64,000 nt of DNA from Nakamurella antarctica (GCF_003860405.1 NZ_CP034170.1:1302001-1366000), one strand, 5' to 3'. Positions 28,488-37,322 are shown, numbered from the stretch's first letter. Notes: generated from the sequence alone by a model not told the origin. Numbers and translations: made by a program.

Positions 28488-29981
28488 ATGTCTGTATCTG
28501 GAGTTACCGTGGCAAAGCCCTTTGACGGCACCGCCCCCGACCGGCCCATGTTGATTGGTGGCCAATGGGTGGAAGCGGTTGCAGGGGAATGGATTGATGT
28601 GGTGAGCCCCGGTCACCGTGGACTGAAACTGGCCCGGGTTCCGCGCGCCCGCGAAGAGGATGCAGACCGCGCTGTCGCAGCCGCTCGCAAGGCTTGGCCG
28701 GCTTGGCGCGACCTGCATTTCAAGGAACGACAAAAGGCGCTGCTACAGATCGCTGACGCGTTGGAGAAGGCAGCTGAGGATCTAGCGCAGCTGACGGCTT
28801 GGGATACTGGCAATGCGCTGCGTCCGCAAGCTCGCCCCGAGTCGCAGACGTTGGTCAATCTTTTCCGTTATTTCGGCGGAATCGCCGGTGAGTTCAAGGG
28901 GACGGTGCTGCCAGCGGGGAGTGATCAGCTCCAATACACGCGCCGCGAATCGCTCGGGGTGGTTGCAGGCATTCTGCCGTGGAACTCGCCGTTGATGATT
29001 GCCGGAATGAAGGTCCCCGCTGCGCTCGCGGCAGGAAACACTATCGTTCTCAAAGCAGCCGAAGACGCGCCTCTGACGATTTTGCTGATGGCCGAGATCG
29101 CTTCCAAGTTCCTGCCTGACGGAGTTCTCAACGTGCTCACCGGGTTTGGCACGGAGGTTGGCGAAGCGCTGGTGCAGCACAAAGGCGTCGATAAGGTTTC
29201 GTTCACCGGATCTAGCCGGGTCGGACACCACGTCGCCGAGGCCGCTGGTTCCCGGCTTGCGCACGTCTCGCTAGAACTCGGTGGCAAGAGCCCGAGCATC
29301 GTGTTCCCGGATGCTGCGACCGACGCCACCGTCGACGGCCTTTTGACGGCCATGCGGTTTACGCGCCAGGGCCAGAGCTGCACCGCTGGGTCCAGACTCT
29401 TTGTGCACGAGGACGTTTTCGACGACGTGGTTGGCCGGTTGGTGGAGAAGGTGAAGCTGCTCAAGGTCGGCGACCCGCTGGATGAGGCGACCGATATGGG
29501 CGCCATCATCAACCAAAAGCAGTTTGACCAGATCAAGAACTACATCGAAGACGGTCGCTCGCAGTCCGGTGTGCGCGTGGCGCTTGACGGCGAAGGCAAA
29601 GTGCCGGACGGGCTTGACGGTTTCTACCAAGCGCCCACCATTTTCGCCAATGTCGACAACTCATGGCGGATTGCGCAGGAGGAAATCTTCGGGCCGGTGC
29701 TCGTTGCCATCCCATGGAGGACGCGTGATGAAGTGATCCGGATGGCTAACGATTCGACCTACGGGCTTGCTGCGTACGTGTGGTCGAACAAGCTCGACGA
29801 GGCGATCGACACGGCCAACCGGATAGAGTCCGGCTGGGTCCAGGTCAATCAAGGCGGCGGGCAGAACATAGGCCAGTCTTATGGTGGCTATAAGAGCAGC
29901 GGAATTGGCCGGGAATTCTCTCTCGAAGGTGCGATGGAGTCTTTCACACAGATTAAGCAGATCAACGTGAAGATCGGCTAG
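28488..29981 (+). CDS. NAD(P)+-dependent aldehyde dehydrogenase
   Basis: 497 aa, full length. The Asn of the active site is in GILPWNSPL, the glycine motif in FTGSSRVG, the general base in ELGGKSPSIVF and the catalytic cysteine in RQGQSCTAGSRLFV. AAAAGGACGAG precedes the ATG at 28488. Similar to betaine/semialdehyde dehydrogenases; the substrate is unresolved. It likely pairs with the upstream 3-hydroxyisobutyrate dehydrogenase-like gene, although 147 bases separate them. Confidence 0.92.
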   Translation: MSVSGVTVAKPFDGTAPDRPMLIGGQWVEAVAGEWIDVVSPGHRGLKLARVPRAREEDADRAVAAARKAWPAWRDLHFKERQKALLQIADALEKAAEDLAQLTAWDTGNALRPQARPESQTLVNLFRYFGGIAGEFKGTVLPAGSDQLQYTRRESLGVVAGILPWNSPLMIAGMKVPAALAAGNTIVLKAAEDAPLTILLMAEIASKFLPDGVLNVLTGFGTEVGEALVQHKGVDKVSFTGSSRVGHHVAEAAGSRLAHVSLELGGKSPSIVFPDAATDATVDGLLTAMRFTRQGQSCTAGSRLFVHEDVFDDVVGRLVEKVKLLKVGDPLDEATDMGAIINQKQFDQIKNYIEDGRSQSGVRVALDGEGKVPDGLDGFYQAPTIFANVDNSWRIAQEEIFGPVLVAIPWRTRDEVIRMANDSTYGLAAYVWSNKLDEAIDTANRIESGWVQVNQGGGQNIGQSYGGYKSSGIGREFSLEGAMESFTQIKQINVKIG

Positions 29982-30001
29982 CCGAGGTCTAATTTGGCGG
30001 A

Positions 30002-30038
30002 GGCGGCGTTTGGGATATCTATTCCAGACGCCGCCTTT
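30002..30038 (+). terminator. Intrinsic terminator after the aldehyde dehydrogenase gene
   Basis: GGCGGCGTTTGG (30002-30013) pairs with CCAGACGCCGCC (30024-30035), a 12-bp stem with one G-U pair, followed by TTTAGCTTT. Confidence 0.75.
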
Positions 30039-30054
30039 AGCTTTAATCTGGAGA

Positions 30055-30083
30055 GCAGGCGACCCGGCCTGCTTGTTTTTATT
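30055..30083 (+). terminator. Second terminator-like hairpin with U-run
   Basis: GCAGGC (30055-30060) pairs with GCCTGC (30067-30072), followed directly by TTGTTTTTATT. It backs up the first terminator and marks the edge of the repeated unit that begins at 30066. Confidence 0.6.
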
Positions 30084-30673
30084 GGCCGGGTATTGCTGGG
30101 GTGTTTGGTATTAGGACTGTTCGCCATTCTCCGACGTAGAGGTTGGTGTTTGATACGCGTGTTGGGGCTTGGATGTTGCCGGACTCGCCGGTGTTTGCGG
30201 TCCAGGTGATGGTCCAAGATGCGGCGGCGGTGACTGGCCATGTGCGGGCATCGTTGGTTCGTTCTGGGGTGGATTTGGTGCGGTATTTGTAGGCGCATGC
30301 TCCGGGTATCGGATTTTTGGCGGCGATGTCTACGTCGGGTCCGGGGTTGATTCCGCCTCCTGCGCAGGTGATGGGTGGTGCTGGTTCTGTGAAGTGGGTG
30401 GCTGAGACGGGTTCGCCCATTGTCCAGACGACTTTTGACAATGTGGCGGTTGCTGTGACGGTGACCGTGCCGGCGGTCGCGCTGGCGGTGAGTGGGGCCG
30501 TGTCGCCGGCCCACAGGTAGACCCAGTAGTTGACCGCTACCTGGTTGGCGTTGGGCCCGAAGTTGATTTGTGGGTTCGGGATTTTTAGTGCTTGGTAGGC
30601 CTGTTGAGCTAGGACGGCTGGATCTACCGGTGGGGGAGCGGCGGGGGCGGCGGGATCTGCGTTGGGGCGAAAG
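30066..30673. repeat. Module A, 3' conserved flank (copy of 32043-32650)
   Basis: About 608 bases nearly identical to 32043-32650 at a constant offset of 1977. The visible differences are a patch near 30167-30178 and a few single bases. It encodes the C-terminal half of the secreted protein. Identity ends abruptly at 30673. Confidence 0.92.
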
Positions 30674-31053
30674 CGCGGCGTTGAATCTTCAGCCCACAGA
30701 CCGGCAGGACACACCCATCTGACCACTAGGCCCTCAGTCGCATTCTGACCAGACCACCAGGGGCTTCCAGCAGTCGGCTGAGGCGACAGTGGTACCTCTT
30801 CGCAGGTTGGCGACACTTCGACGTGAGTCGGCACCTCTCCAGTTTTAGTGCCACCGTTCTGAACCCCCGCAGTCTCAACTGCAACGTTCTCTTTGCCCAC
30901 CGTGGGACTGCCACCGGAGGTGCCAGGGTCAAATGCACTGAGTCCGCATCTATCTTTAATACATCCCACAGGGACGTCCGCGATTGCACTTTTAGCTGTA
31001 CTCAAGAACGTGAGCGCTGCGATGAGAGCGACCGTCGCCGTCCGAGTCAGCAT
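30079..31053 (-). CDS. Module A secreted beta-rich protein
   Basis: 324 aa. A Sec signal peptide covers about residues 1-25 (ALIAALTFLSTAKSAIA, cut near ADV). Residues 26-125 carry four cysteines (GCIKDRC, TCEE, VCPAG). A Pro/Ala linker leads to a C-terminal domain: LKIPNPQINFGPNANQVAV, YWVYLWAG, TASATAGTVTVTATA, VVWTMGEP, a cysteine pair, YRTKSTPERTN and WPVTAAASWTITWTANTG. This layout occurs in many unnamed secreted actinobacterial proteins; no function is known to me. The start overlaps the upstream lipoprotein stop by 7 bases (ATGCTGA), so translation is coupled. The C-terminal half is nearly identical in DNA to module B; the N-terminal half is not. Confidence 0.85.
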   Translation of the reverse strand: MLTRTATVALIAALTFLSTAKSAIADVPVGCIKDRCGLSAFDPGTSGGSPTVGKENVAVETAGVQNGGTKTGEVPTHVEVSPTCEEVPLSPQPTAGSPWWSGQNATEGLVVRWVCPAGLWAEDSTPRFRPNADPAAPAAPPPVDPAVLAQQAYQALKIPNPQINFGPNANQVAVNYWVYLWAGDTAPLTASATAGTVTVTATATLSKVVWTMGEPVSATHFTEPAPPITCAGGGINPGPDVDIAAKNPIPGACAYKYRTKSTPERTNDARTWPVTAAASWTITWTANTGESGNIQAPTRVSNTNLYVGEWRTVLIPNTPAIPGQ

Positions 31054-31760
31054 GAGGTCGTGTAGTCACTCGTGGTGCTAGTGACTAGCCAGACGCCAGG
31101 TTCATACTTGGCCACTTGCACCTTCGAAGGATGCCGAAAATAGGAGCCAGCGGCGTCGGGTGCCTTAATTGACGCTCCGTCTTTGTCGTAGAACCCGGCT
31201 GAGGTCGAGTCCACGCAGACCGCCATATCAACAAGTCCTGTCTGCACCTGCGTGACTCTCGGATAGATAGCGATTGCCCCGTCCCCGTACTGGCCGAGCG
31301 CGGCAGTGCCCGCAAGGCTTCGGAGAAGATCCGACTTCTCCGGGTCTGCAGCCCATTTCGCAGCTTCAGCTGACCAGTCATCGCCAGGAGTTGCAAATGC
31401 CTGGTCGACAAATCTGTTGTAGCCCACGTAGGCGTCTATTGCTGCTTGGGCGTCGAGGGCTTGCTCGGGTGTGAGGTTTGCTGGGAGTGGGCTGTTGGGG
31501 GATGGTTCGATCGATTCGGGGCTGTTGGCGGTTGTTTCAGAGCGCGGGCTGTTGTCAGCGGTAGGGGCCGTAGTGATAGCCGTTGCTTGGGTGGGAGCCG
31601 ATGTGACTACCGGAGTTGCCGTTGACGTGGTTGTGGCTGACGTGATCGTCGGTGCCGTGGTTGCGAGCGATGAGGTAAGCGAAATGGGTTTGGTGTCTGA
31701 CGACTGAGCAGTGCAGGCAGTGAGGGCCCCCAATAATGCGATCATCCAAATGCGTCTCAT
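31047..31760 (-). CDS. Module A lipoprotein
   Basis: 237 aa from the ATG at 31760 (AAAGGGGGAG upstream). Signal MRRIWMIALLGALTAC gives a lipobox cysteine at 16. Residues 17-85 are a Thr/Ser/Pro linker that would span the cell wall. The folded part (about 90-237) starts LTPEQALDAQAAIDAYVG and has a VCVDSTSAGFYDKDG motif and a final Cys; it resembles NTF2-like secreted domains in size, which I cannot confirm. The first 113 codons match module B in DNA; the rest has diverged. The gene precedes and overlaps the secreted-protein gene, and both are probably made from the promoter in the 31761-32000 repeat. Confidence 0.85.
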   Translation of the reverse strand: MRRIWMIALLGALTACTAQSSDTKPISLTSSLATTAPTITSATTTSTATPVVTSAPTQATAITTAPTADNSPRSETTANSPESIEPSPNSPLPANLTPEQALDAQAAIDAYVGYNRFVDQAFATPGDDWSAEAAKWAADPEKSDLLRSLAGTAALGQYGDGAIAIYPRVTQVQTGLVDMAVCVDSTSAGFYDKDGASIKAPDAAGSYFRHPSKVQVAKYEPGVWLVTSTTSDYTTSC

Positions 31761-32000
31761 GGAAAGTCTCCCCCTTTGCCTACGAGCAGTTACATCATTG
31801 CAGGTTTTGCCGCCTGCGGGGTGGGCAGTTAACAATTTGCATCAAATGTCAGATGTGCAGTTTGACCGAAATACACCTTTCCTTCAGGTTCGGGGATGTG
31901 GGATTTGTCTGGGCTGATACTGCGGATTATTCAGTGAACTAGGCGAAATAGATTCGTATGTCGGGAGCAGCGGGCTATGGCGAGTTCGGATGTCCGGCAG
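31422..32000. repeat. Module A, 5' conserved flank (copy of 33387-33961)
   Basis: About 579 bases nearly identical to 33387-33961. The offset shifts from 1965 to 1961, fully explained by one single-base and one three-base deletion in copy B. It contains the presumed promoter region (240 bases) and the lipoprotein N-terminus. Confidence 0.92.
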
Positions 32001-32008
32001 TCTAAAGC

Positions 32009-32042
32009 GCTATTCGCTGACATCCTGGGCACTGGGCGCTAG
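32009..32042 (+). pseudogene. Remnant resembling the 3' end of module C
   Basis: GCTATTCGCTGACATC and the next 18 bases match the end of the module C secreted gene and its trailer (from 35763, GCTGTTCGCTGACACC...) at roughly 30 of 34 positions, including the in-frame CGC TGA. It sits exactly between modules A and B, suggesting a third-type module once lay here or that this sequence marks the recombination joint. Confidence 0.55.
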
Positions 32043-32650
32043 GGCCTGCTTGTTTTTATTGGCCGGGTATTGCTGGGGTGTTTGGTATTAGGACTGTTCG
32101 CCATTCTCCGACGTAGAGGTTGGTGTTTGATACGCGTGTTGGGGCATCAATTTCGCCGGACTCGCCTGTGTTTGCGGTCCAGGTGATGGTCCAAGATGCG
32201 GCGGCGGTGACTGGCCATGTGCGGGCATCGTTGGTTCGTTCTGGGGTGGATTTGGTGCGGTATTTGTAGGCGCATGCTCCGGGTATCGGATTTTTGGCGG
32301 CGATGTCTACGTCGGGTCCGGGGTTGATTCCGCCTCCTGCGCAGGTGATGGGTGGTGCTGGTTCTGTGAAGTGGGTGGCTGAGACGGGTTCGCCCATTGT
32401 CCAGACGACTTTTGACAATGTGGCGGTTGCTGTGACGGTGACCGTGCCGGCGGTCGCGCTGGCGGTGAGTGGGGCCGTGTCGCCGGCCCACAGGTAGACC
32501 CAGTAGTTGACCGCTACCTGGTTGGCGTTGGGCCCGAAGTTGATTTGTGGGTTCGGGATTTTTAGTGCTTGGTAGGCCTGTTGCGCTAGGACGGCTGGAT
32601 CTACCGGTGGGGGAGCGGCGGGGGCGGCGGGATCTGCGTTGGGGCGAAAG
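32043..32650. repeat. Module B, 3' conserved flank (copy of 30066-30673)
   Basis: Second copy of the unit encoding the C-terminal half of the secreted protein. It starts with the same GGCCTGCTTGTTTTTATTGG edge as module A. Confidence 0.92.
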
Positions 32651-33018
32651 TAGGGGGTGATGCTGGACATCAGTACCCCGTTGCAATTCCACATCATGAG
32701 CTGGCCATCTCCAGGGGTATGGCCGGACCACCAAGGGTTGGTTGCAGAGGGCTGCGGATTCAAGGCAGTTTCTACACACTGGGGTGCCGGATCAATGATC
32801 ACGGCGCCAGCGGTCACGTCCCTGGCTACCGCCGGTTTACCGTCGACGGAACCTGCCGGGCCGGCGTTGCTGCCCGGGTCGTACGCATTAACGCCGCAGC
32901 CCCCATACGTGCAACCTGAACCGGTCAAAGGAAGCGGAGCTTCGTCGGCGATAGCAACAGTCGGAAGCCAAGGCATCGATATCGCAGCTATTGCCAAGAA
33001 CCTTCTGATATTCAACAT
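32056..33018 (-). CDS. Module B secreted beta-rich protein
   Basis: 320 aa from the ATG at 33018, which overlaps the upstream stop by 7 bases (ATGTTGA) exactly as in module A; the frame is open further up but that part lies in the other gene. Signal peptide at about 1-24 (FLAIAAISMPWLPTVAIA). The N-terminal domain (25-115) keeps the cysteine layout of module A (GCTYGGCG, QCVE, NCNG) but has a different sequence. From FRPNADPAAP onward it is nearly identical to module A. Function unknown. If the upstream lipoprotein frame is broken, coupling could reduce its expression. Confidence 0.83.
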   Translation of the reverse strand: MLNIRRFLAIAAISMPWLPTVAIADEAPLPLTGSGCTYGGCGVNAYDPGSNAGPAGSVDGKPAVARDVTAGAVIIDPAPQCVETALNPQPSATNPWWSGHTPGDGQLMMWNCNGVLMSSITPYFRPNADPAAPAAPPPVDPAVLAQQAYQALKIPNPQINFGPNANQVAVNYWVYLWAGDTAPLTASATAGTVTVTATATLSKVVWTMGEPVSATHFTEPAPPITCAGGGINPGPDVDIAAKNPIPGACAYKYRTKSTPERTNDARTWPVTAAASWTITWTANTGESGEIDAPTRVSNTNLYVGEWRTVLIPNTPAIPGQ

Positions 33019-33721
33019 GAATTTGAGTAATCTTCTTGAATCAACGTCACTAGCCATTGTCCTGTGTCGTATTGAGCAACCTGGACTTGAGAGATATTTC
33101 TCCAATAGGTACCTGCAACATTCGGTGATTTAATCGATTTCCCATTGGCGTTGAAAATATCACTTTCGGAGGAGTCCACACACACCGTCATTTTTACTAG
33201 GGCTGGCTCGGCTGAATCAACGACAGGAAAAACCTGGGTAAATCCAGACCTGTACTGACCCCTGAGTGCTGTTTGTTCTAGGGCAGTGAGCAGTCCCTGT
33301 TTGGCCGGCCCGGTTGCATACTGAGCTACCTGCGAGGTCCAGTCTCTTCCGGGATCTGCAAATCCTTGATCAACAGTCTGGAAGAAGCCCACGTAGGCGT
33401 CTATTGCTGCTTGGGCGTCGAGGGCTTGCTCGGGTGTGAGGTTTGCGGGGAGTGGGCTGCTGGGGATGGTTCGATCGATTCAGGGCTGTTGGCGGTTGTT
33501 TCAGAGCGCGGGCTGTTATCAGCGGTAGGGGCCGTAGTGATAGCCGTTGCTTGGGTGGGAGCCGATGTGACTACCGGAGTTGCCGTTGACGTGGTTGTGG
33601 CTGACGTGATCGGTGCCGTGGTTGCGAGCGATGAGGTAATCGAAATGGGTTTGGTGTCTGACGACTGAGCAGTGCAGGCCGTGAGGGCCCCCAATAATGC
33701 GATCATCCAAATGCGTCTCAT
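33012..33721 (-). pseudogene. Module B lipoprotein, frameshifted
   Basis: The ATG at 33721 opens MRRIWMIALLGALTAC as in module A, but the frame runs out at 33401 after a shift. In module A the linker has a run of five G on the plus strand (31497-31501); here it has four (33462-33465). Restoring one base would give a 236-aa protein that continues to 33012 with FFQTVDQGFADPGRDW and the CVDSSESDIFNANG motif. The downstream reading is well conserved, so the shift is recent, reversible, or a sequencing error in a homopolymer. A GTG near 33392 could in principle restart translation but lacks a ribosome binding site. Confidence 0.78.
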
Positions 33722-33961
33722 GCAAGTCTCCCCCTTTGCCTACGAGCAGTTACATCATTGCAGGTTTTGCCGCCTGCGGGGTGGGCAGTTAACAATTTGC
33801 ATCAAATGTCAGATGTGCAGTTTGACCGAAATACACCATTCCTTCAGGTTCGGGGATGTGGGAATTGTCCGAGCTGATACTGCGGATTATTCAGTGAACT
33901 AAGCGAAATAGATTCGTACGTCGGGAGCAGCGGGCTATGGCGAGCTCGGATGTCCGGGCAG
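33387..33961. repeat. Module B, 5' conserved flank (copy of 31422-32000)
   Basis: Second copy of the promoter region plus lipoprotein N-terminus. Outside it (from 33962) the sequence is unique. Confidence 0.92.
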
Positions 33962-34119
33962 CCCCTTCAAATATCTGGGCGTTACGGAGCCTTTGTCCTA
34001 CGACGCCCCTATTGTCTTATCGTTCTTCCACACAGGTTTTGTGAGGGCTTTCACTGGCCATGACGGTGTGGTTTGCTTGGCCGGTAGGTGCGGGGCAAGG
34101 TTGGAGGTCTGGGGGGCGA
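33722..34119. other. Divergent intergenic region between modules B and C
   Basis: 398 bases. Bases 33722-33961 are the repeated upstream region also found before module A; it contains GCAGG-N8-CCTGC (around 33763-33780) as a weak hairpin. The remaining 158 bases are unique and hold a promoter candidate for module C. Confidence 0.6.
33992..34020 (+). promoter_or_regulatory. Candidate promoter of module C
   Basis: TTTGTC at 33992-33997 and TCTTAT at 34015-34020 are separated by 17 bases, a fair match to a SigA-type promoter, 100 bases before the lipoprotein start. Confidence 0.4.
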
Positions 34120-34875
34120 ATGAACAAAATTTTAAGGGGAGCGATACTCGCTGTGCTGCTGACAAGCTGCTCAGCTGATCCAGCGCAGGTTCTTGGTGAC
34201 GTGGAAACTTTGCCAGCCCAGTCTTCCGCTGTGGAGCCCGAGCTCCCCGCTACCGAAACGACCTCTATTTCAGCGGCAACCACTGATGCATCAACAACCT
34301 CGGTGGTGCTGACCCTGCCGGCAGGGCCCGAGCTTTCGGCGACTGAGCCTTCGGAGACGACATCGATCGCCATCGAGAGTGTTACACCTTCGACCACAAG
34401 CGTCGATCCAGTTCCTGGCAGTGCTGCGATTGATCCGAGTCTGAGCCTGAGCGCCGAGGAGCTAGCCGACCGGACAGAGATCGAGCGCGTCTGGCGCGAG
34501 TTCTGGGTCTTGTATGCGCGGATTAATAGGGTCGAACCTCTTGATCGCGCGGCGCTGCTGGGCATGCTCGTAATGGACCCCGCGCTGACTGCCATCTTGG
34601 CTGAGGCGACCGATTTTGACGCGAGAGGTCTCGACAGTTACGGGACCGTTGAGCTGCACCCCTATTGGGAATATCCGGTCGCTGGCTTTGCGACTGCCCA
34701 AATCAGTGACTGTCGGGACGCAAGTCAATTTGGTTCGCTGTACGCGTCCAGCGGAGAAAAACGCTCGGTCGGTGTAGCCGCCAGCAATACTGTGGGTGCA
34801 TTCGCTCGGTTGGACGGCGTTTGGCGGCTCTATGAGATTAGCTACCGGCCGGATCTCCCATGCCAAGTTTCATGA
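34120..34875 (+). CDS. Module C lipoprotein
   Basis: 251 aa from the ATG at 34120, with GGGGGG nine bases upstream. Signal MNKILRGAILAVLLTSC gives a lipobox cysteine at 17. A Ser/Thr/Pro/Glu linker runs to about residue 105. The folded part shares the module A/B layout: an initial helix (SAEELADRTEIERVW), a DCRDASQFG...SSGEKR motif in the place of CVDSTSAGFYDKDG, and a Cys near the C-terminus. Sequence identity to A and B is low. The stop overlaps the next start (ATGA). Divergent from module B. Confidence 0.82.
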   Translation: MNKILRGAILAVLLTSCSADPAQVLGDVETLPAQSSAVEPELPATETTSISAATTDASTTSVVLTLPAGPELSATEPSETTSIAIESVTPSTTSVDPVPGSAAIDPSLSLSAEELADRTEIERVWREFWVLYARINRVEPLDRAALLGMLVMDPALTAILAEATDFDARGLDSYGTVELHPYWEYPVAGFATAQISDCRDASQFGSLYASSGEKRSVGVAASNTVGAFARLDGVWRLYEISYRPDLPCQVS

Positions 34876-35774
34876 GAACTCTGGTGGGGCTCGTGGTGAT
34901 TTTATTGACGACTTTGTTATTCACACTTACCGCCGCAGCCGACGAAATTATCACCAGCACTGGGTCTGGCAAAGAGGGCACCTACAACGTATCCGTGGGC
35001 AAGACGGCTGGCAAAGTTGCCACTCCAGACGCGGCGACCGCGGCCCAGAGTCCCGAAGAAGCAAACTCTCTTGGGGGGATCATCGACAATCTTCACTTGG
35101 CGTGCGTGGTCAATGCTGCCGGCGGGACCCAGTCTGAAGCTTGCGCGGCAGCGCAGATCGCGTTTGATTGCACCTATGACGGTGGTTTCCCGGATTTAGT
35201 AGGTACGGCTGCGGATCCGTGTGCTGCTGTACCGGTAGTGCCGACCGTGACTGCGGAGCAGTTGGCTGAGCAGGCGTTTGGGCAGTTGAAGTTGCCGTCG
35301 CCGCGATTGAACTTTGGTCCCGATCCAGCGAAAATCGCGGTGAAGTACACGACGTGGTTATGGATGGATAACGCGCAGCAGCGCACCGTTTCGGTAAGTG
35401 CGGGCGGGATAACAGTTACTGCTACGGCGTCTGTCTCGACTACTTCATGGGATATGGGGGAGCCGGTTGACCCTGCGGTGCCGAGTGTTAAGGCGGATCC
35501 GGTGGTGTGTGCTGGGCCGGGTGTGGCACCCCCGCTTTCAGTGAATGAACTGTCGTCGGCGCCCTGTGGCTACACCTATGCGTGGCGTTCAACTGCTGAG
35601 CGGACAAACGGTCAACGGGCATGGCCAGTGACCGTCACTGCCGCCTGGGATGTCCGATGGGAGTCGAACACGGGGCTTTCGGGGAGCACGACGTTGACGA
35701 CGCAGAACACGGCGAGCACCTATGTGGGTCAGTGGAATGTGGAACTCGTTCCCCCACCAATCGCTGTTCGCTGA
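34872..35774 (+). CDS. Module C secreted beta-rich protein
   Basis: 300 aa from ATG 34872 (ATGA overlap with the lipoprotein stop; an in-frame ATG at 34860 is also possible). Signal peptide at about 1-23. N-terminal domain with cysteines in LACVVN, EACAAA, FDCTYDG and DPCAA. The C-terminal domain clearly matches A and B: LKLPSPRLNFGPDPAKIAV, TWLWMD, SAGGITVTATASV, SWDMGEPV, a cysteine pair, YAWRSTAERTNGQRAWPVT and WESNTGLSG. It is an older paralogue rather than a recent duplicate. Confidence 0.84.
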   Translation: MRTLVGLVVILLTTLLFTLTAAADEIITSTGSGKEGTYNVSVGKTAGKVATPDAATAAQSPEEANSLGGIIDNLHLACVVNAAGGTQSEACAAAQIAFDCTYDGGFPDLVGTAADPCAAVPVVPTVTAEQLAEQAFGQLKLPSPRLNFGPDPAKIAVKYTTWLWMDNAQQRTVSVSAGGITVTATASVSTTSWDMGEPVDPAVPSVKADPVVCAGPGVAPPLSVNELSSAPCGYTYAWRSTAERTNGQRAWPVTVTAAWDVRWESNTGLSGSTTLTTQNTASTYVGQWNVELVPPPIAVR

Positions 35775-35827
35775 CACCACTGGGCACCGGGCGCTAAGTC
35801 CAGGCAGGTACAGGTAGCGTCACACGC

Positions 35828-37309
35828 GTGGATGAACTGGATCTTTTCGGCACAGGCACAGGCACAAGCCCCGGCACTACCCGTGCTGCCGATCAGCATC
35901 CCGACCCCCGCCCGCTCGATCCGAAAGCGTTCAATCCCAACGCGCCGCTGGCAGTTCGGATGCGGCCCCAGACGCTCGACGAAGTTCTTGGCCAGCAACA
36001 CCTCCTCGGCCCGGGCGCTCCGCTGCGCCGGCTGGTGCAGGGCGGTGCACCGTCATCGATGCTGCTTTACGGACCACCGGGTACCGGGAAGACGACCCTC
36101 GCGACTCTTGTCGCCGGGGCAACCGGCCGGAGATTCGCTCAACTCTCCGCTGTTTCGGCAGGCGTGAAGGAGGTCCGTGCTGTCATCACAGACGCCGCCG
36201 CGAGCCTTCGGCGCATCGGTGAGCAGACCGTCCTTTTCATCGACGAAGTGCATCGCTTTTCCAAGACCCAGCAAGATTCGCTGCTCGGCGCGGTCGAGGA
36301 CCGCACCGTCATCCTGATTGCCGCGACCACCGAAAATCCCTTCTTCTCAGTGGTTTCGCCGTTGCTGTCACGATCGCTAATACTTCAATTACAGCCGCTG
36401 GGAGATAACGACATCACCGAATTATTGCAACGGGCGATCATAGATCCCCGCGGATTTGGTGGTCGAGTTCGTGTGACAGACGATGCGCTCGCACACTTGG
36501 TGTCACTGGCAGGTGGAGATGCCCGACGCTCCCTCACCGCACTGGAGGCTGCCGCAGACTCCGTCCTCGATGACTCCGCCGAAGCATTTATAGCGGTCGT
36601 ACCGAGTGATGTTTCCGCAAAATCAAGCCCGAAAATACCTGCGACAGAGGTTGATTCGCTTCAGGCGGTAGTCGATCTCGCTGCCGTGGAGCGCGCCGTG
36701 AACAGGGCCGCGGTGCGCTACGACAAATCCGGTGATCAGCACTACGACGTCACAAGCGCCTTCATTAAATCGATTCGCGGATCCGACGTCGACGCAGCTT
36801 TGCACTACTTGGCCAGAATGTTGGAGGCGGGTGAGGATCCCCGATTTATTTCACGGCGGCTGATGATTCACGCCTCCGAAGATATTGGGCTGGCAGACCC
36901 GACGGCGTTGCTCGCCGCTGTCGCAGCCGCCCAGATCGTACAGTTGGTCGGGATGCCGGAAGCGCGAATTGCGCTGGCGCAGGCCACGATTCATCTAGCA
37001 ACGGCGCCGAAATCGAACGCGGTGATCGTTGCCATCGATGACGCTATGGCGGATGTGCGTGCCGGAAAGACAGGATCGGTCCCACCTCATCTGCGCGACG
37101 GCCACTACCCCGGGGCCAAGAAACTGGGCAATGCCAAAACCTATGTGTATCCACACTCGCTTGCCGAAGGCATTGCGCAGCAACAGTATTCACCAGACGA
37201 CCTGATAGGTAGGGACTACTATCAACCCACTGCCCGGGGCGCTGAGAGGGCGATCGCAGAGCGGCTTGGAAAGCTCCGGCGTTTGATTAGGGGCGGACGC
37301 GAAGGGTAA
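35828..37309 (+). CDS. rarA: Replication-associated recombination protein A (AAA+ ATPase)
   Basis: 493 aa. Walker [11 protein letters not shown], Walker B FIDEVHRF, sensor 1 ATTENPFF, then the tetramerisation domain with [12 protein letters not shown]-like ([17 protein letters not shown]) and [13 protein letters not shown] motifs, and a C-terminal [14 protein letters not shown] region. GTG start. It acts at stalled replication forks. Typical of the rarA-alaS neighbourhood in actinobacteria. Confidence 0.95.
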   Translation: MDELDLFGTGTGTSPGTTRAADQHPDPRPLDPKAFNPNAPLAVRMRPQTLDEVLGQQHLLGPGAPLRRLVQGGAPSSMLLYGPPGTGKTTLATLVAGATGRRFAQLSAVSAGVKEVRAVITDAAASLRRIGEQTVLFIDEVHRFSKTQQDSLLGAVEDRTVILIAATTENPFFSVVSPLLSRSLILQLQPLGDNDITELLQRAIIDPRGFGGRVRVTDDALAHLVSLAGGDARRSLTALEAAADSVLDDSAEAFIAVVPSDVSAKSSPKIPATEVDSLQAVVDLAAVERAVNRAAVRYDKSGDQHYDVTSAFIKSIRGSDVDAALHYLARMLEAGEDPRFISRRLMIHASEDIGLADPTALLAAVAAAQIVQLVGMPEARIALAQATIHLATAPKSNAVIVAIDDAMADVRAGKTGSVPPHLRDGHYPGAKKLGNAKTYVYPHSLAEGIAQQQYSPDDLIGRDYYQPTARGAERAIAERLGKLRRLIRGGREG

Positions 37310-37322
37310 AAAGCGCAGGGGA

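Noticed and set aside
30066-33961. Transposon or insertion sequence causing the duplication
   Set aside because: No transposase, terminal inverted repeats or target-site duplications are visible at the unit edges.
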